DNA of 59,322 nt from Rubrivivax sp. (lineage in GTDB: Bacteria > Pseudomonadota > Gammaproteobacteria > Burkholderiales > Burkholderiaceae_C). Each line of letters opens with the position of its first letter. The stretch's first letter is position 1. A program made the position numbers and the translations under genes. Positions 34,701-43,066 of the stretch are shown here, one piece after another. A model generated the notes under the pieces. It worked only from the letters and a program-made list of their open reading frames with translations. It did no database searches and was not told the origin of the DNA. The stretch is from contig JAURZM010000065.1 in NCBI GenBank assembly GCA_030653385.1, positions 1 to 59,322 of the forward strand, read 5' to 3'.

Positions 34701-36518
34701 GTTGGCGAACTCGTCAAAACCCTCCGCGCCCGGGTCTGCTTGCCACGTGAAGCTGGTGCCCTGCTGGACGGTCATTCGCTGATCCTGCGGACGATTCAGC
34801 CAGGACAGATAGTCACCGGTGAACAGCTCGCTGTCACCCCAGCGGTCAGGGTAGCGCTGACCCACTGCATTGCGGTACGAGTAGGTGGTGGTGCGCAGTG
34901 CAACGCCGGTGAGTGAGGGCGCACCTTCTTCCAGTTTCAGGAGCTTGCCCTCGTTTTCGCGCCAGCGGATGCCAAACGTATGCCTGGTCACGCTGCCGTC
35001 GGGTTCAATGACAGCGGTGGTTCTGCTGCTCGCGCAACTCGTGCACGTTGCCCAGGCGCCCCACGGGTCATTGTCAGCGCCAACCATGTACTGCCAGACC
35101 ATGGGCGACATGCCTGGGCCTGTGATCTCCTTGCGCGTCAGGCCCTGGTTCATAAGCGACTTGGGCCAAAGCGGGCTGTCTTCAACGTACGTGCCTGGGA
35201 TCGTTGGGCAAGAGCGCAAAACGTTCGTGCGGCCAAGCACTGCAAAACTGGAAGTGAAGGTGCCACTGGCGCCCGACGGGTGGATCATCGTTCCGATGTA
35301 TTGCCCCCCGGGGGCATAGGGCATCGTCTCGCACCCGGACCCGTTCTCGTCAATCATGTTTTCCGGATACACCATAGGTCGCATGTCCAAAGACCAGCGA
35401 CTCAGATCCGGCAGCACGACATAGCGCAGGTCGCCATGGACGGCGTACTGGTAAACCCATGTACGTGTTCCGTCAAAGACCGTTGATACCCGGCCATTCG
35501 CATAGCTCAAAGTGATGACGCGTCCGTCGTTGGACTCGATGCGGGTCAGGTTGATCGGGTTGTTCGGGTCATAGGTGTAGCGGACCCAATTGCCATAGCG
35601 GTCGGTGACCTCGGTGGCCATCACAAAGTGGTCAAGGCGGCCCAGAACAGCATCGCCCCAACGCATGTGCGTTTGAACTCTCGTTGCGTACCAATCGAAA
35701 CGGTAGCGCGTTCCGTCAGGCGACACGGCAGTGAACCCCTGCCCACTGGCGTTGAGCAGCGAACCCAGGCACCCGACCTGCCAGTTCTGTGCCGTCACCA
35801 GCGGGTAGTCGAGTCCATCCGCTGGCGCCAAGGCATTGCCTGCGGCCCGCTTCAAGATCTCCTGGCTCCCATGCCCAGGCACGTTGATGTAGGTGCCGCC
35901 CCAGAATTCAAAGGAATGGAAATCTCTTGCACTGCCGCCTGACATCGTGGCGGCCGACGGTGAACCACCCCCAGCCCGGAGGCCCGCCGGTGGTCTTACC
36001 TTCGTCGGGGCAGTCGGGGTTCGGTTGTAATCCCATTCGATCCCAGAACCGCGGGTGACTCCTGCGGGCGCGCCAAACCCGCTGCAACGGTTGGCTGTCG
36101 AACCACCCCACGGAACAAAGCCTTCCGGGTCGGCAAAGGTGCCCTGAATGCGCGGGGTATCAAGGTCCCAGTCGGCCATAGCGCCGCGCACACGCCAGGC
36201 GCGCGGCGCCCATTTGCGTGAGACGGCCACCCGCAAGGCACTGTTTCCCGGTAGGGAAACGTCGGTCTGCTCGAAGGAGAAAGAGCCGTCATACAGATTG
36301 ATGCGGTCACCGAATAGGTCGGGACCAAGCGTCTTGATCGCATCCTGCGCGCGTGGCAATTGCCCTTGGTGATAGGCTATGTTGACGGTATCGCCCTGGG
36401 CCAGTGCCACTGCCGACAGGAGCGCCAACGCTGGCATGAACCACCACCGGCTTGAGGTACCGGTGGCCAACTTTGCACGTTGGCAGCGCGGGTCGTGTGA
36501 CCACAAGAAGTCCTTCAC
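31734..36518 (-). CDS. Rhs/YD-repeat polymorphic toxin
   Basis: Protein of 1594 aa. A basic N-terminus and hydrophobic segment (FMPALALLSAVALA, about residues 28-41) suggest export. DUF6531-like opening features (DLFGDRINLYDGSFSFEQTD) and dozens of YD repeats follow, forming the shell. The conserved end of the core is GLVYMQQRYYDPIAGRFLS, YVYAENNPHKYVDPDG. The variable C-terminal tip after that has about 160 residues; its landmarks are VHNFVVSHAKFVGDPNARV and PGATNSNSAASAVA, and I cannot assign an activity. The start is GTG with GAGGAGG eight bases upstream. A small membrane protein gene follows. The gene is less GC-rich than the transfer operon, as rhs genes often are. Confidence 0.9.
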   Translation of the reverse strand: MKDFLWSHDPRCQRAKLATGTSSRWWFMPALALLSAVALAQGDTVNIAYHQGQLPRAQDAIKTLGPDLFGDRINLYDGSFSFEQTDVSLPGNSALRVAVSRKWAPRAWRVRGAMADWDLDTPRIQGTFADPEGFVPWGGSTANRCSGFGAPAGVTRGSGIEWDYNRTPTAPTKVRPPAGLRAGGGSPSAATMSGGSARDFHSFEFWGGTYINVPGHGSQEILKRAAGNALAPADGLDYPLVTAQNWQVGCLGSLLNASGQGFTAVSPDGTRYRFDWYATRVQTHMRWGDAVLGRLDHFVMATEVTDRYGNWVRYTYDPNNPINLTRIESNDGRVITLSYANGRVSTVFDGTRTWVYQYAVHGDLRYVVLPDLSRWSLDMRPMVYPENMIDENGSGCETMPYAPGGQYIGTMIHPSGASGTFTSSFAVLGRTNVLRSCPTIPGTYVEDSPLWPKSLMNQGLTRKEITGPGMSPMVWQYMVGADNDPWGAWATCTSCASSRTTAVIEPDGSVTRHTFGIRWRENEGKLLKLEEGAPSLTGVALRTTTYSYRNAVGQRYPDRWGDSELFTGDYLSWLNRPQDQRMTVQQGTSFTWQADPGAEGFDEFANPARVAQFSGLGFRRDTQTLYENNRSKWVLGQVKQIVDLGSGRVPQAHDYDSATAQRIRSYSFGLLKVKYGYHADGTLHTSADAVNPPTVLSNYWRGVPRNVSYADGSSVSAGVNNLGLLTHFTNAAGTTTSYSYDAAGRLAAIHPPVGFFPTIVNYEQVPYPDRGLGAGHWRQSTNTGDARNVRYFDALWRERLLYEYDDSNEAATSRAVESRYDADGRKSFMSYPQRSLGSVDAYRPGHGWTYDALDRVLAYSQDSELGTLTTTTEHLPGFAKRVTNPRGYVNTFGYQAFDAPIEDSIARIDAPQGVVVLIPRDVFGKPSAITRAGGGASATRTFVYDVHQRLCKTVEPETGATIQFHDAAGNVAWRASGQPYTGTASGACDQAIVGGGSKISFGYDSRNRLTSTAFGDGRPAITRSYTADGLLQQLVSSSFTWTYSYNNLRLLVQEAFSVPGQAPGAGWNFNWGINGYGNVSSITDPWGTMHYAPNALGEPTQVSGYASGVTYHPNGMVAGYTLANGITRSVALNLRGLPAQWQDAAVVNDHIAYDANGNVTGIQDVLQAVNTRSMAYDGLDRLTAANGPWGSGLLGYDALDNLIYSQMGGRTLTHHIDAATNRLGSLSGSQSVAMGYDANGNLAARGGQTYSFDIANRMRVAWGKANYDYDGNGRRSWVVFADGSTQLNAYSGTGTAGQLRFSAHSIKGNTRYVYLGDKLIAEVSSQTGTSFVHTDVLGSPVARTNFSGAVSERTRYEPYGATVAGSTNPTGIGFTGHVNDADTGLVYMQQRYYDPIAGRFLSVDPVVTDASSGSHFNRYVYAENNPHKYVDPDGRDSYLVSRPLGDNSDNKRLVHNFVVSHAKFVGDPNARVFSFGKTNDGTTGRVDGKTQGMSAGTEKRDGDFWKSLSGASAKAAEMTSPIKAGDDTVAATAGSVKANTVYAPVPVLPGATNSNSAASAVADKSQGSTVKLPNAEGRTAVGEGARHRIEFEKK

Positions 36519-36552
36519 AACGAATCCTCCTCATTTGCTATGGCAATTAGAG

Positions 36553-36762
36553 TTAAGGCAGTGCACCTGCACCGAATGTGCATATCAGCTGGTTGGCTCC
36601 AATGACGCTGATGCCGCCCGCACTAAGGCACTCGGCGCCCTCTGCTTGCCTCATTTCGTGAACCAGCCAAGCCACGGTAAGCAAGTTCTGGGCTACTGTC
36701 AACCTGCAAGTTATGTTGGGTCCTGCAACCACAGCCTGCCGCGCAGATCCACCAATCAACAC
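36553..36762 (-). CDS. Short ORF upstream of rhs, doubtful
   Basis: A 69-codon frame from a GTG at 36762 ends 34 nt before the rhs start on the same strand. The translation (SARQAVVAGPNITCRLTVAQ, LLTVAWLVHEMRQ, GGISVIGANQLICTFGAGA) has a mildly hydrophobic, plausible protein character, but I know no match. There is no strong ribosome-binding site. It could be a fragment of an earlier gene. Confidence 0.3.
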   Translation of the reverse strand: MLIGGSARQAVVAGPNITCRLTVAQNLLTVAWLVHEMRQAEGAECLSAGGISVIGANQLICTFGAGALP

Positions 36763-37121
36763 GTTTTAGGCGGCCCGGTGCCCCCGGGGCTGCGGGGCTG
36801 CGGGGATTGGCTGCGTCAGAGCTTCGCAGAGCCGAGATTCGAGGCCACATGCGCCGACGCTGCGATCGGCTCGCGGATCTCGCTGCCGTCTGGCACCTCT
36901 TGGTGCGCTGCAGTTTTCGTAGATCTCGATCTCGTTTTGCGGCTACCGGCTTGGTGATCCCCGAAGGATCGCAGACGAGGCAGTGCTGCCACCCGTCGCG
37001 CAGAGTCGGTGGGCGGGAATGGGCCGATGCGAGCTGCTCACATCGCCGCTGCTAGTGTAGAGCGCGCCAAATCGTAAAACTTAACTCCGACGGCATACTC
37101 CAACTGCCCAGGAGGTGGGCT
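36763..37121. other. Intergenic stretch without a recognised gene
   Basis: There is no credible open frame, repeat or RNA gene. The end of the stretch (from about 37076) is the leader of the IS630-type remnant, with the ribosome-binding site AGGAGG at 37110-37115. Confidence 0.4.
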
Positions 37122-37214
37122 ATGCGAGTTGCCAAGGCGATTGAGTGGGATGCGCAGACGGACCGGGGACTGCGGGTGCTGTCTCGGCGCAAGCGTATTG
37201 AGGCGCGAGGATAG
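37122..37214 (+). pseudogene. IS630-type transposase remnant, N-terminus only
   Basis: Thirty codons after a good AGGAGG site read MRVAKAIEWDAQTDRGLRVL then SRRKRIEARG and stop. This is the N-terminal signature of IS630-family transposases (an AIxL...RELRxLSRxxRIEAR type start). The remainder of the transposase is absent, so only the 5' edge of an old insertion survives. Confidence 0.6.
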
Positions 37215-37519
37215 GCTTTTCAAACGCCCTTTTCCCTGCCGTCGAGGAGAGTGAACCACGCTGGCGATTTCAGCAGCGTCGTGCGCCAGCTCACCGCGAC
37301 GCAAGCCCTTCCCGATGACGAGCCTGCTTGGGCCAGCAATGCCCTGTGGATACAGGACATGTGCACCGCGCGGGCAGACGCGCACCTGCCATGGGGAAGA
37401 ACCCGGCTGCACGACCTGATTCGGATCGTGGACGAGATGGCTCGCCAAGTGACGCCGCAGGCGCCAGTCAAGAGTCTTGTCCTTGAACTCGGCAACTCGG
37501 AGCGTGCGGGCATGTCACT

Positions 37520-38574
37520 ACCTGACTATGAAGAATGTTCAGCCGCGCGCAGCGCCTGCATTGGCCGTGGCAGTGTGGTGCAAGCGGCACGAAGCAGGCG
37601 AATGAGGATGACGCTCAGGTCGAAGCGGCGGTTGAATAGGTACTGCACCTGAGCGAGGTAGCGGTGGGCGTACTTCATGTAGCCGAACGAGTGGTAAGTG
37701 CCGGCGAAAGCGGTCTTCAGGTTTCCCAGCACCGTGTTGATCGCCAGGAACTGGGGATGCTGGACGCTGGCATGGCCCCCGCCGGTCACGTGCGGCTCAT
37801 GCAGGATGCCCATGCCTTGGACGGCTGTGAAGCAGCCCAGCCCGTCGGAGACCAGCGTTGCTGGCGCGACCAGCGACTTCGCGGCGAATGCTTCAATGGC
37901 GACCTTGGTGAATGGGCACGGTGCCAGACACAGCAGTACGGGCGCGCCGGACTCGGTGGTTTGCACCGCCGCCACGAAGGGCGTCTTGTTCGGCGAGCCG
38001 CGTCCGGGCTTGCCGCCGTGGTGCTCACCTCCGAGGTAAGCGTCGTCGATCTCCACGCGCCCCGTGAGCTGGCGGCATTCCTCGCGTTCGAACATGACCT
38101 GCAAGAGCTTGTGCTTGAGCAACCAGGCGGTCGGCCACGACACGCCGACGTGGCGCTTGAGCTCCAGGGCGGAGACCCCGTTCTTGGACTGCGTGATTAG
38201 GTGCATCGCCACGAACCACTTGGGCAGCGCCAGCTTGCTGGACTCGAAAATCGTGCCGCTGATCAGACTGCACTGGTGACGGCAGGCGCAGCACTGGAAG
38301 TACAGCCGCCTGGCGCGTCGGAACTCGCTGTACTCGACGCCCGCGCAAGCCGGGCAGACGAAGCCCTGCGGCCACCTCCACCGGCGCACTGCCTCTTCGC
38401 ACTTCTCCTGAGTGCCGTACAGATCAAAGAATTCGAGCATCGACAGCCCGGCCTGAAGTTGCACTCTGTTCGCCGCCATGGTTCACCCCCGGATGGGGTG
38501 ACGCCATCATCTCGCCTCACTGGCTCATGGGGTGAGCTAGCACCGGGCAGGCTGAACTTTCTTCATAGTCAGGT
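37520..38574 (-). mobile_element. IS1595-type insertion sequence
   Basis: The ends are ACCTGACTATGAAGAA (37520-37535) and its inverse ending at 38574, extended imperfectly by GTTCAGCC. GTCACT flanks both sides (37514-37519 and 38575-38580) as a target duplication; with the next base shared it may be seven. One transposase gene fills the element. It breaks the host gene described at 37251-38851. Confidence 0.88.
37526..38479 (-). CDS. IS1595-family (ISXO2-like) transposase
   Basis: Transposase of 317 aa. An N-terminal zinc ribbon has FVCPACAGVEY and FQCCACRHQ. The DDE-type core (ISXO2 domain) has VEIDDAYLGGEHHGGKPGRG, TLVSDGLGCF and the family end segment GTYHSFGYMKYAHRYLAQVQ, preceded by HPQFLAINTVLGNLK. 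Length and domain order are those of a complete IS1595-type transposase. The ribosome-binding site and both ends are present, so the IS may be active. Confidence 0.93.
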   Translation of the reverse strand: MAANRVQLQAGLSMLEFFDLYGTQEKCEEAVRRWRWPQGFVCPACAGVEYSEFRRARRLYFQCCACRHQCSLISGTIFESSKLALPKWFVAMHLITQSKNGVSALELKRHVGVSWPTAWLLKHKLLQVMFEREECRQLTGRVEIDDAYLGGEHHGGKPGRGSPNKTPFVAAVQTTESGAPVLLCLAPCPFTKVAIEAFAAKSLVAPATLVSDGLGCFTAVQGMGILHEPHVTGGGHASVQHPQFLAINTVLGNLKTAFAGTYHSFGYMKYAHRYLAQVQYLFNRRFDLSVILIRLLRAACTTLPRPMQALRAAEHSS

Positions 38575-38894
38575 GTCACTATCCGTTCAGCTACGACATC
38601 GCCAGTGGGTCCTGGGCAGCGTGGGTCGCGTGCTGCGTTGGCCGCCCGAGGAACGGGCGGGCTGCCCACCATGGTCAACTGCGTCGGTCAAGCGGCTGGC
38701 ACTGATGCGCGATTGGCCCCAAGGCGCGCTCGCTTGGATCTGTCCGCCGGCGGCCGAGCTTGTCCGGCGGCAAGAAGCGTTACGCCAGGAGTTCAGCATC
38801 TCGCCCAGGTACTTCAAGGCATGCGCCAGCCTGTTTGCTTCGATGCAGTGACCACGCCGGCCGACTCCCTCACATGACATCAACGCGGAGCCGT

Positions 38895-38960
38895 TCGCAG
38901 ATTATTCGTTCAGGGTCGCAGATTATTCGTTCAAAGTCGCATCTATTTCGTTCTTCGACA
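38895..38960. repeat. Orphan transposon end with three 21-bp-spaced repeats
   Basis: TCGCAGATTATTCGTTCA occurs at 38895 and 38916, and a diverged copy TCGCATCTATTTCGTTCT at 38937, at exact 21-bp spacing. The array runs straight into TCGACA (38955-38960), the inverse of a TGTCGA terminus. This is the layout of the outer end of a Tn5053/Tn552-type transposon. No matching opposite end or transposase was found in the window. Confidence 0.7.
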
Positions 38961-39050
38961 GATGGGCTGGTATGGGTCGATTCCGGCCAGCCAGAGTTCG
39001 CGCCACGCTGCCGGATAGCGGTCACATGCCGCCCCGTTGAATAGCTTGCG

Positions 39051-41216
39051 CTATCTTTTCCAGAACGCGTCCACAGCCTTCATTCGACGGCGCTTCTCGG
39101 TGGTTACATAGACCGTCGTGGTGGCCAGCGACGCATGCCCCAGATTTTGCTGAGCGATCTCGATGGGCATCCCGCTGGCGATTGCATGGCTAGCATGCGA
39201 GTGCCTCATCCAGTGCGTGCTGGCCTTCTCAAACCGTTCCGCGCCCTTCGCGTCGCCCTGCCCTCGCAGCACGCCGGCGCAGTCATCGAAGAACCGTTTG
39301 ATCTGGTCGTAGAACGTGGTGGCCGCGATTCCCTGTCGCGGGTCCATCGCCTGTCCGGTTCTCAGCCCAGGCGCACGCTCCGCGGCATCGCTGGCTTTGC
39401 CCAGCAGGAAGGCCCCCTGGTTCCCGATGTTCTCCGGGTCCGCATCAAGCCCCCGCGAAACCATGTACCTGGCCAGCTCACCCACCACATCGACCGGCAG
39501 CGGCACCTCGCGTTCCTTCTGCCCCTTGCCAATGACTCGCAGCAGCCACCCCTGCATCGGCTCATCGTCCGATGCATCGGCTGGGTATTCGACCCACTGC
39601 AGGTCATCGACCGTGGCCGCCACCACTTCCGACAACCGCAGGCCTGTGGCGTAGAGCAGGTGCAGCCCGAAGATCAGTCGCTGGTTCGCCGAGGTTTCCG
39701 GCAGCATCTTCAGCTGCCCTTCGATGAACTGCCACTGCGCCACGCTGAAGCTCCGCCCCGCATTCACCTTCGGCCCCGCGCTGCGCGGCACACCCACCGC
39801 AGACCACGGATTCCCCATCAGGTAGTTTTGGTCGACGAGGAAGCCATAGAGGTTCTTCAGGATCGTGATTGCATGCCGCTGCGCCGACGCCGACAACGGC
39901 CCCTCGAACGGCCGCCATAGCGGCGACCAACGCTCACGCCCGCGGTCACCACACCACCGGCTGCGCGGCTGCGGGTCGGCCAGGAAATCACGGTACTCGA
40001 TGCAGTCCTCGTTGCTCATCGAGGACAAGGCCTTGCCCTTGTGCGTGATCGCCCACAACAGGAAACGCTCGGCCTCCTTGCGATAAGCGCGCTGGGTGTT
40101 CGACAGCGCCTGCAGCCAGTCCATGCCCTGTTCCACACCGGTGTCACGCTGGCGGCGGCGGGCTTTGAGGTGGGCTTTCTGATCCGGGGTCAGGCCGTGC
40201 TTGGAACGCAGCCAGGCGAGGATGGCCTGGTAGTCATTGTTGGCCTTCAACAGGCACTGCGCCTGCGGGCGGCGGTACAGGCCGCGCGTGCCGTCGAGTT
40301 CGGCCGGCACGATGAACTTCTCCAGCGGCCGGATGTCGGTGGCCGGCAAGACCACGGCCTGCAGCTCGTGCGCGTACAGCTTGCTGCGGGGCATCGCCAC
40401 ATGGCGGCCGAGCTGCAGCAGGGTGCTGTCCTGGTGCTCATCGGCCACTTCCCGCAGCCACTCGACGATGCGCAGGGCCTTGCCCTCGCCCATCGCCTTG
40501 ATGCCGGCGTACCACCGCCGGCCGACGCCGTTGATGCGTTCGACCAGCTGGGCGAGCGTGAAGATGTCGGCGGCTTCGAGGTGGCTGGCCAGCGTCGGGT
40601 TCAACCAGGCGGCAACCGAGTCACCGGCCTTCGGGGACTGCGCAACCAGGCCTTCGAGCCAGCGCAGCGCTTCGAGCTGACGCGCGATCAGTCGGGTGCG
40701 CTTGCGCTGGCGCTGCGTGGCGTGGCCGTACTGCGCTTCGTAGGCGGCCATCTGCTCGGCCTGGCGCTCACTTTCGAGGCCATGCGCTTCGGCAAAAGCT
40801 TCGAGACTGGGCAGGTCGAGCGACGGGTCAGCGATGCGTGTGGCGTCGATGCGCACCAGGCGCGCGGTGCCGAACTGGTCCTGGCGTTTCGCGGCGGCGG
40901 CGAACTCTTCGCGGATCCAGGCGATGGTGGCGCGCACGGTGCGCTGGTCGTTGGCCTCACCTTCGACGCGGAAGTAGCGCTCCCAGCTTTCTCGGGGATC
41001 GAGGCCTTGCACGACCGAGCGCATGAACGCGAAGTGGCCGACGTGCAGCTTGCGCCGCCGTGCGGCGCTGACTGGGGGGGCGCTGCGCTTCTGTGTGAGT
41101 GTGGAGGTGCCGAACAAGGGTGCTTGAACTGCGGATCCACCGCCCTGCCCTGCTGGCGTGGCTGTCGGACCCTTCTGCCCTGAGCTGGCCGACGCCTTGA
41201 CGTCGCGTGTGTTCAT
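39051..41216 (-). CDS. Tyrosine-type site-specific integrase
   Basis: Large recombinase of 721 aa. An N-terminal extension of about 380 residues (with LHVGHFAFMRSVVQGLDP near residue 57) precedes a SAM-like core-binding domain (LQALSNTQRAYRKEAERFLL) and the catalytic domain. The catalytic Arg lies in YATGLRLSEV, the Lys in VIGKGQKEREV, and H668-x-x-R671 (HWMRHSHAS), H694 (LGHASLATT) and the nucleophile Y703 (TVYVTTEKR) follow. All catalytic residues are present. Proteins of this long type occur in integrative plasmids and genomic islands. Its start overlaps the HD-domain gene as ATGA. No att site could be identified. Confidence 0.92.
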   Translation of the reverse strand: MNTRDVKASASSGQKGPTATPAGQGGGSAVQAPLFGTSTLTQKRSAPPVSAARRRKLHVGHFAFMRSVVQGLDPRESWERYFRVEGEANDQRTVRATIAWIREEFAAAAKRQDQFGTARLVRIDATRIADPSLDLPSLEAFAEAHGLESERQAEQMAAYEAQYGHATQRQRKRTRLIARQLEALRWLEGLVAQSPKAGDSVAAWLNPTLASHLEAADIFTLAQLVERINGVGRRWYAGIKAMGEGKALRIVEWLREVADEHQDSTLLQLGRHVAMPRSKLYAHELQAVVLPATDIRPLEKFIVPAELDGTRGLYRRPQAQCLLKANNDYQAILAWLRSKHGLTPDQKAHLKARRRQRDTGVEQGMDWLQALSNTQRAYRKEAERFLLWAITHKGKALSSMSNEDCIEYRDFLADPQPRSRWCGDRGRERWSPLWRPFEGPLSASAQRHAITILKNLYGFLVDQNYLMGNPWSAVGVPRSAGPKVNAGRSFSVAQWQFIEGQLKMLPETSANQRLIFGLHLLYATGLRLSEVVAATVDDLQWVEYPADASDDEPMQGWLLRVIGKGQKEREVPLPVDVVGELARYMVSRGLDADPENIGNQGAFLLGKASDAAERAPGLRTGQAMDPRQGIAATTFYDQIKRFFDDCAGVLRGQGDAKGAERFEKASTHWMRHSHASHAIASGMPIEIAQQNLGHASLATTTVYVTTEKRRRMKAVDAFWKR

Positions 41217-41872
41217 TGCGCGAGCCGCGACAGTGCGGCGGCCAGGTTGATGCGGGCCTGCGCTTCGAGCAGCGCCACTGCGTGCTCGCCGTGATACAGC
41301 CGCGGCCGATCGAGGAAGCCCTGCAGGACCTGGGCGCGCGCTTCCTGATAGCGGAAGCCGGGCACCCAGGCGTACTCCTTGCGCACGTCCTGGTCGTAGC
41401 GCTCGAAGCGCTCGGCTGGGCTGCCGAGGATCGACAAGTCGATGTCGACAAGCAACTGCGCGTCCGGGCTCAAACCCAAAGCGGCCGGCGCGTCGTACTG
41501 CGTGGCCATCACAAGATTGTGGGCACGCTGCGCCGTGTCACTGTCGGCTCCGGCGCGCACGAGCGACAGTGCCGCCCAGGCGGCGCTGTTCAGTTCGTTG
41601 TTTCCCGCCTGCGGGTCATAGATGGCATCGTGGAACCACAGCGCGATCGCGACTTCGCCTGCGCGCGCGCTGTGGTCGCGCCAGCGTGTCCACAACGCCA
41701 GGCATTCGCGCAGGTGTCTTTGGTCGTGATAGTGCCGGTGCGGCTCGGACCACGCCGTCATCAGGTCGGCCTGCAGATCGGCGGGAGCCACCAGGCCGAG
41801 CGACGACCAGGCCGCGTCCCATGTCGCCGTGAGCGCGGCGTCCTCGAGCGGAGGCGGATAGGTGTCAGTCAT
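41213..41872 (-). CDS. HD-superfamily metal-dependent hydrolase
   Basis: Protein of 219 aa resembling predicted metal-dependent HD phosphohydrolases. The first metal ligands are in EPHRHYHDQRHL (residues 43-54), the HD pair is H81-D82 in ALWFHDAIYDP, and LLVDIDLSILG supplies the later Asp. The C-terminus has FRYQEARAQVLQGFLDRPRL. The substrate is unknown; relatives are proposed to act on nucleotides. It is translationally coupled to the integrase by a 4-nt overlap. Confidence 0.82.
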   Translation of the reverse strand: MTDTYPPPLEDAALTATWDAAWSSLGLVAPADLQADLMTAWSEPHRHYHDQRHLRECLALWTRWRDHSARAGEVAIALWFHDAIYDPQAGNNELNSAAWAALSLVRAGADSDTAQRAHNLVMATQYDAPAALGLSPDAQLLVDIDLSILGSPAERFERYDQDVRKEYAWVPGFRYQEARAQVLQGFLDRPRLYHGEHAVALLEAQARINLAAALSRLAQ

Positions 41873-41887
41873 CGACGTGGGCGATGG

Positions 41888-42241
41888 TCACTGCGCCTCG
41901 GGCCACTTCAAGCCCCACTTCTCGATCACCGCCTTCACCCGACGGTCACCGTCGGGCACCAAGGTGTGCAGGTCGGCCTGCCCCCAGCGCAAGGCGTCGA
42001 TGCACAGCAGCATGTCGTCGCCAATCGCTTCGTCGACTGCGCGCAGTTCGTACAGGTTGAGGGTAAAGGCCTCGCCGTTGTAGGTCGCGGCGATGAACGC
42101 GGCGATGCGGTGGATCTGACCGGACTCATGGGTTTCGGCGAGATCGAGCAGCCGCAGGAACGCCTGGCCGCCCTTGGCCGTGGCGGTGCTCTTGCGCAGC
42201 TTGATGCGCTCCATGTCGCCGGTGGGATTGAAGGAATTCAA
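41888..42241 (-). CDS. DUF7673-type small protein
   Basis: Soluble protein of 117 aa that resembles the DUF7673 family: FLRLLDLAETHESGQIHRIA, AFIAATYNGEAFTLNLYELR, then DDMLLCIDALRWGQADLHTL and VIEKWGLKW. Function is unknown. It lies 15 nt upstream of the HD-domain gene on the same strand and downstream of the RES/Xre pair, a neighbourhood common on plasmids and islands of betaproteobacteria as far as I recall. Confidence 0.65.
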   Translation of the reverse strand: MNSFNPTGDMERIKLRKSTATAKGGQAFLRLLDLAETHESGQIHRIAAFIAATYNGEAFTLNLYELRAVDEAIGDDMLLCIDALRWGQADLHTLVPDGDRRVKAVIEKWGLKWPEAQ

Positions 42242-42340
42242 GAGGCACTCCGTGATGGCCGGCGGCGCTGGTCTGCTGGCCGGGCCGTGTGACGGCGCAG
42301 CGGTCTGGTTGATTGAATCGATGGACGAGTGGGAGCGGTT

Positions 42341-43063
42341 TCAGATGACATGGGGGGTGCCTTTCTCGAACCAGTGAGAGATCGTGCGGCCGTCCCAGTG
42401 CAGACCGATGTGCCCAACCGCGCGGGCGTTGCTCAGCGCCTTGGGTTTGAAGACCGCGACACACTGACCTTGCGGTCGGCGCACGCTGTCGTAGGCAATG
42501 CCCTGACTGCCCTGTGTGCGCAAGGTGCGGCCAAGGTCCTGACTCACGCCGTAGTGGTCGGGGTCGTAGACGGCGGGGTCGCAGACCGCGGGCGACGCAG
42601 CGCCCTGCCCTCGCAGGTCATGCAACCTGTCCATCAGGTCGGCTTGGATCCAGCGCAGATCGATGTCGATGGCGTCTTCGGCGGTTCGCGCCAGGAACAC
42701 CCCGCGGTGATGGCCGACCTCGGCCACCGCGGTCTCCAGGGATTCGGCCGCGTAGTAAACGCCCCAGCTGCCATCGCTGAACCTGGAACCCAGCGGGTTG
42801 AGGTGGGTGAAGGCCGCCATGATCAGCGTCGCCCCGGTGCCGACCACACGATCGGCCGGGGGCACGAGGCTGAGCTGGCCCAGTTCCTGGCGGACACGGG
42901 GGTTGGTCAGTGCTTCGATGGCGAAGACCACGTCCAGGTCCTCAGGCGCAGCCACCTGGTCGTAGAGACCCACGGTCGGAAACCGGCTCGCGATCAGCCG
43001 GTGACAGGGCAGCCAGGCCACCGCGTTCAGGCTGGGCACCACAGGCTGAATGCCGGCCACCAC
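42341..43063 (-). CDS. RES-domain toxin
   Basis: Toxin of 240 aa of the RES family, which deplete NAD+. The first conserved Arg is in ASRFPTVG, the Glu in YYAAESLETAVAEVGHH, and later core segments are ILMAAFTHLNPLGSRFSDG-like, SQGIAYDSVRRPQGQCVAVF and ISHWFEKG. The start is GTG at 43063, 3 nt after the antitoxin stop. Gene order antitoxin-toxin is standard for RES-Xre modules. Confidence 0.9.
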   Translation of the reverse strand: MVAGIQPVVPSLNAVAWLPCHRLIASRFPTVGLYDQVAAPEDLDVVFAIEALTNPRVRQELGQLSLVPPADRVVGTGATLIMAAFTHLNPLGSRFSDGSWGVYYAAESLETAVAEVGHHRGVFLARTAEDAIDIDLRWIQADLMDRLHDLRGQGAASPAVCDPAVYDPDHYGVSQDLGRTLRTQGSQGIAYDSVRRPQGQCVAVFKPKALSNARAVGHIGLHWDGRTISHWFEKGTPHVI

Positions 43064-43066
43064 CGC

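Larger units (their letters stand above)
37251..38851 (+). pseudogene. Gene split in frame by the IS1595-type element
   Basis: Two open segments, 37251-37519 and 38576-38851, join in frame when 37520-38574 plus one copy of the flanking GTCACT is removed. The restored protein of about 180 aa has SSVVRQLTATQALPDDEPAW, LWIQDMCTARADAHLPWG, RLHDLIRIVDEMARQV in the first part, then QLRHRQWVLGSVGRVLRW, KRLALMRDWPQGALAWICPP and EFSISPRYFKACASLF in the second. I do not recognise the family. The true start may lie elsewhere near 37251, where the preceding IS630 remnant suggests the 5' end could also be disturbed. Confidence 0.65.

Noticed and set aside
36379..36957. 192-codon plus-strand frame upstream of rhs
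   Set aside because: It runs antisense through the rhs 5' end, has mixed composition and no recognisable domain.
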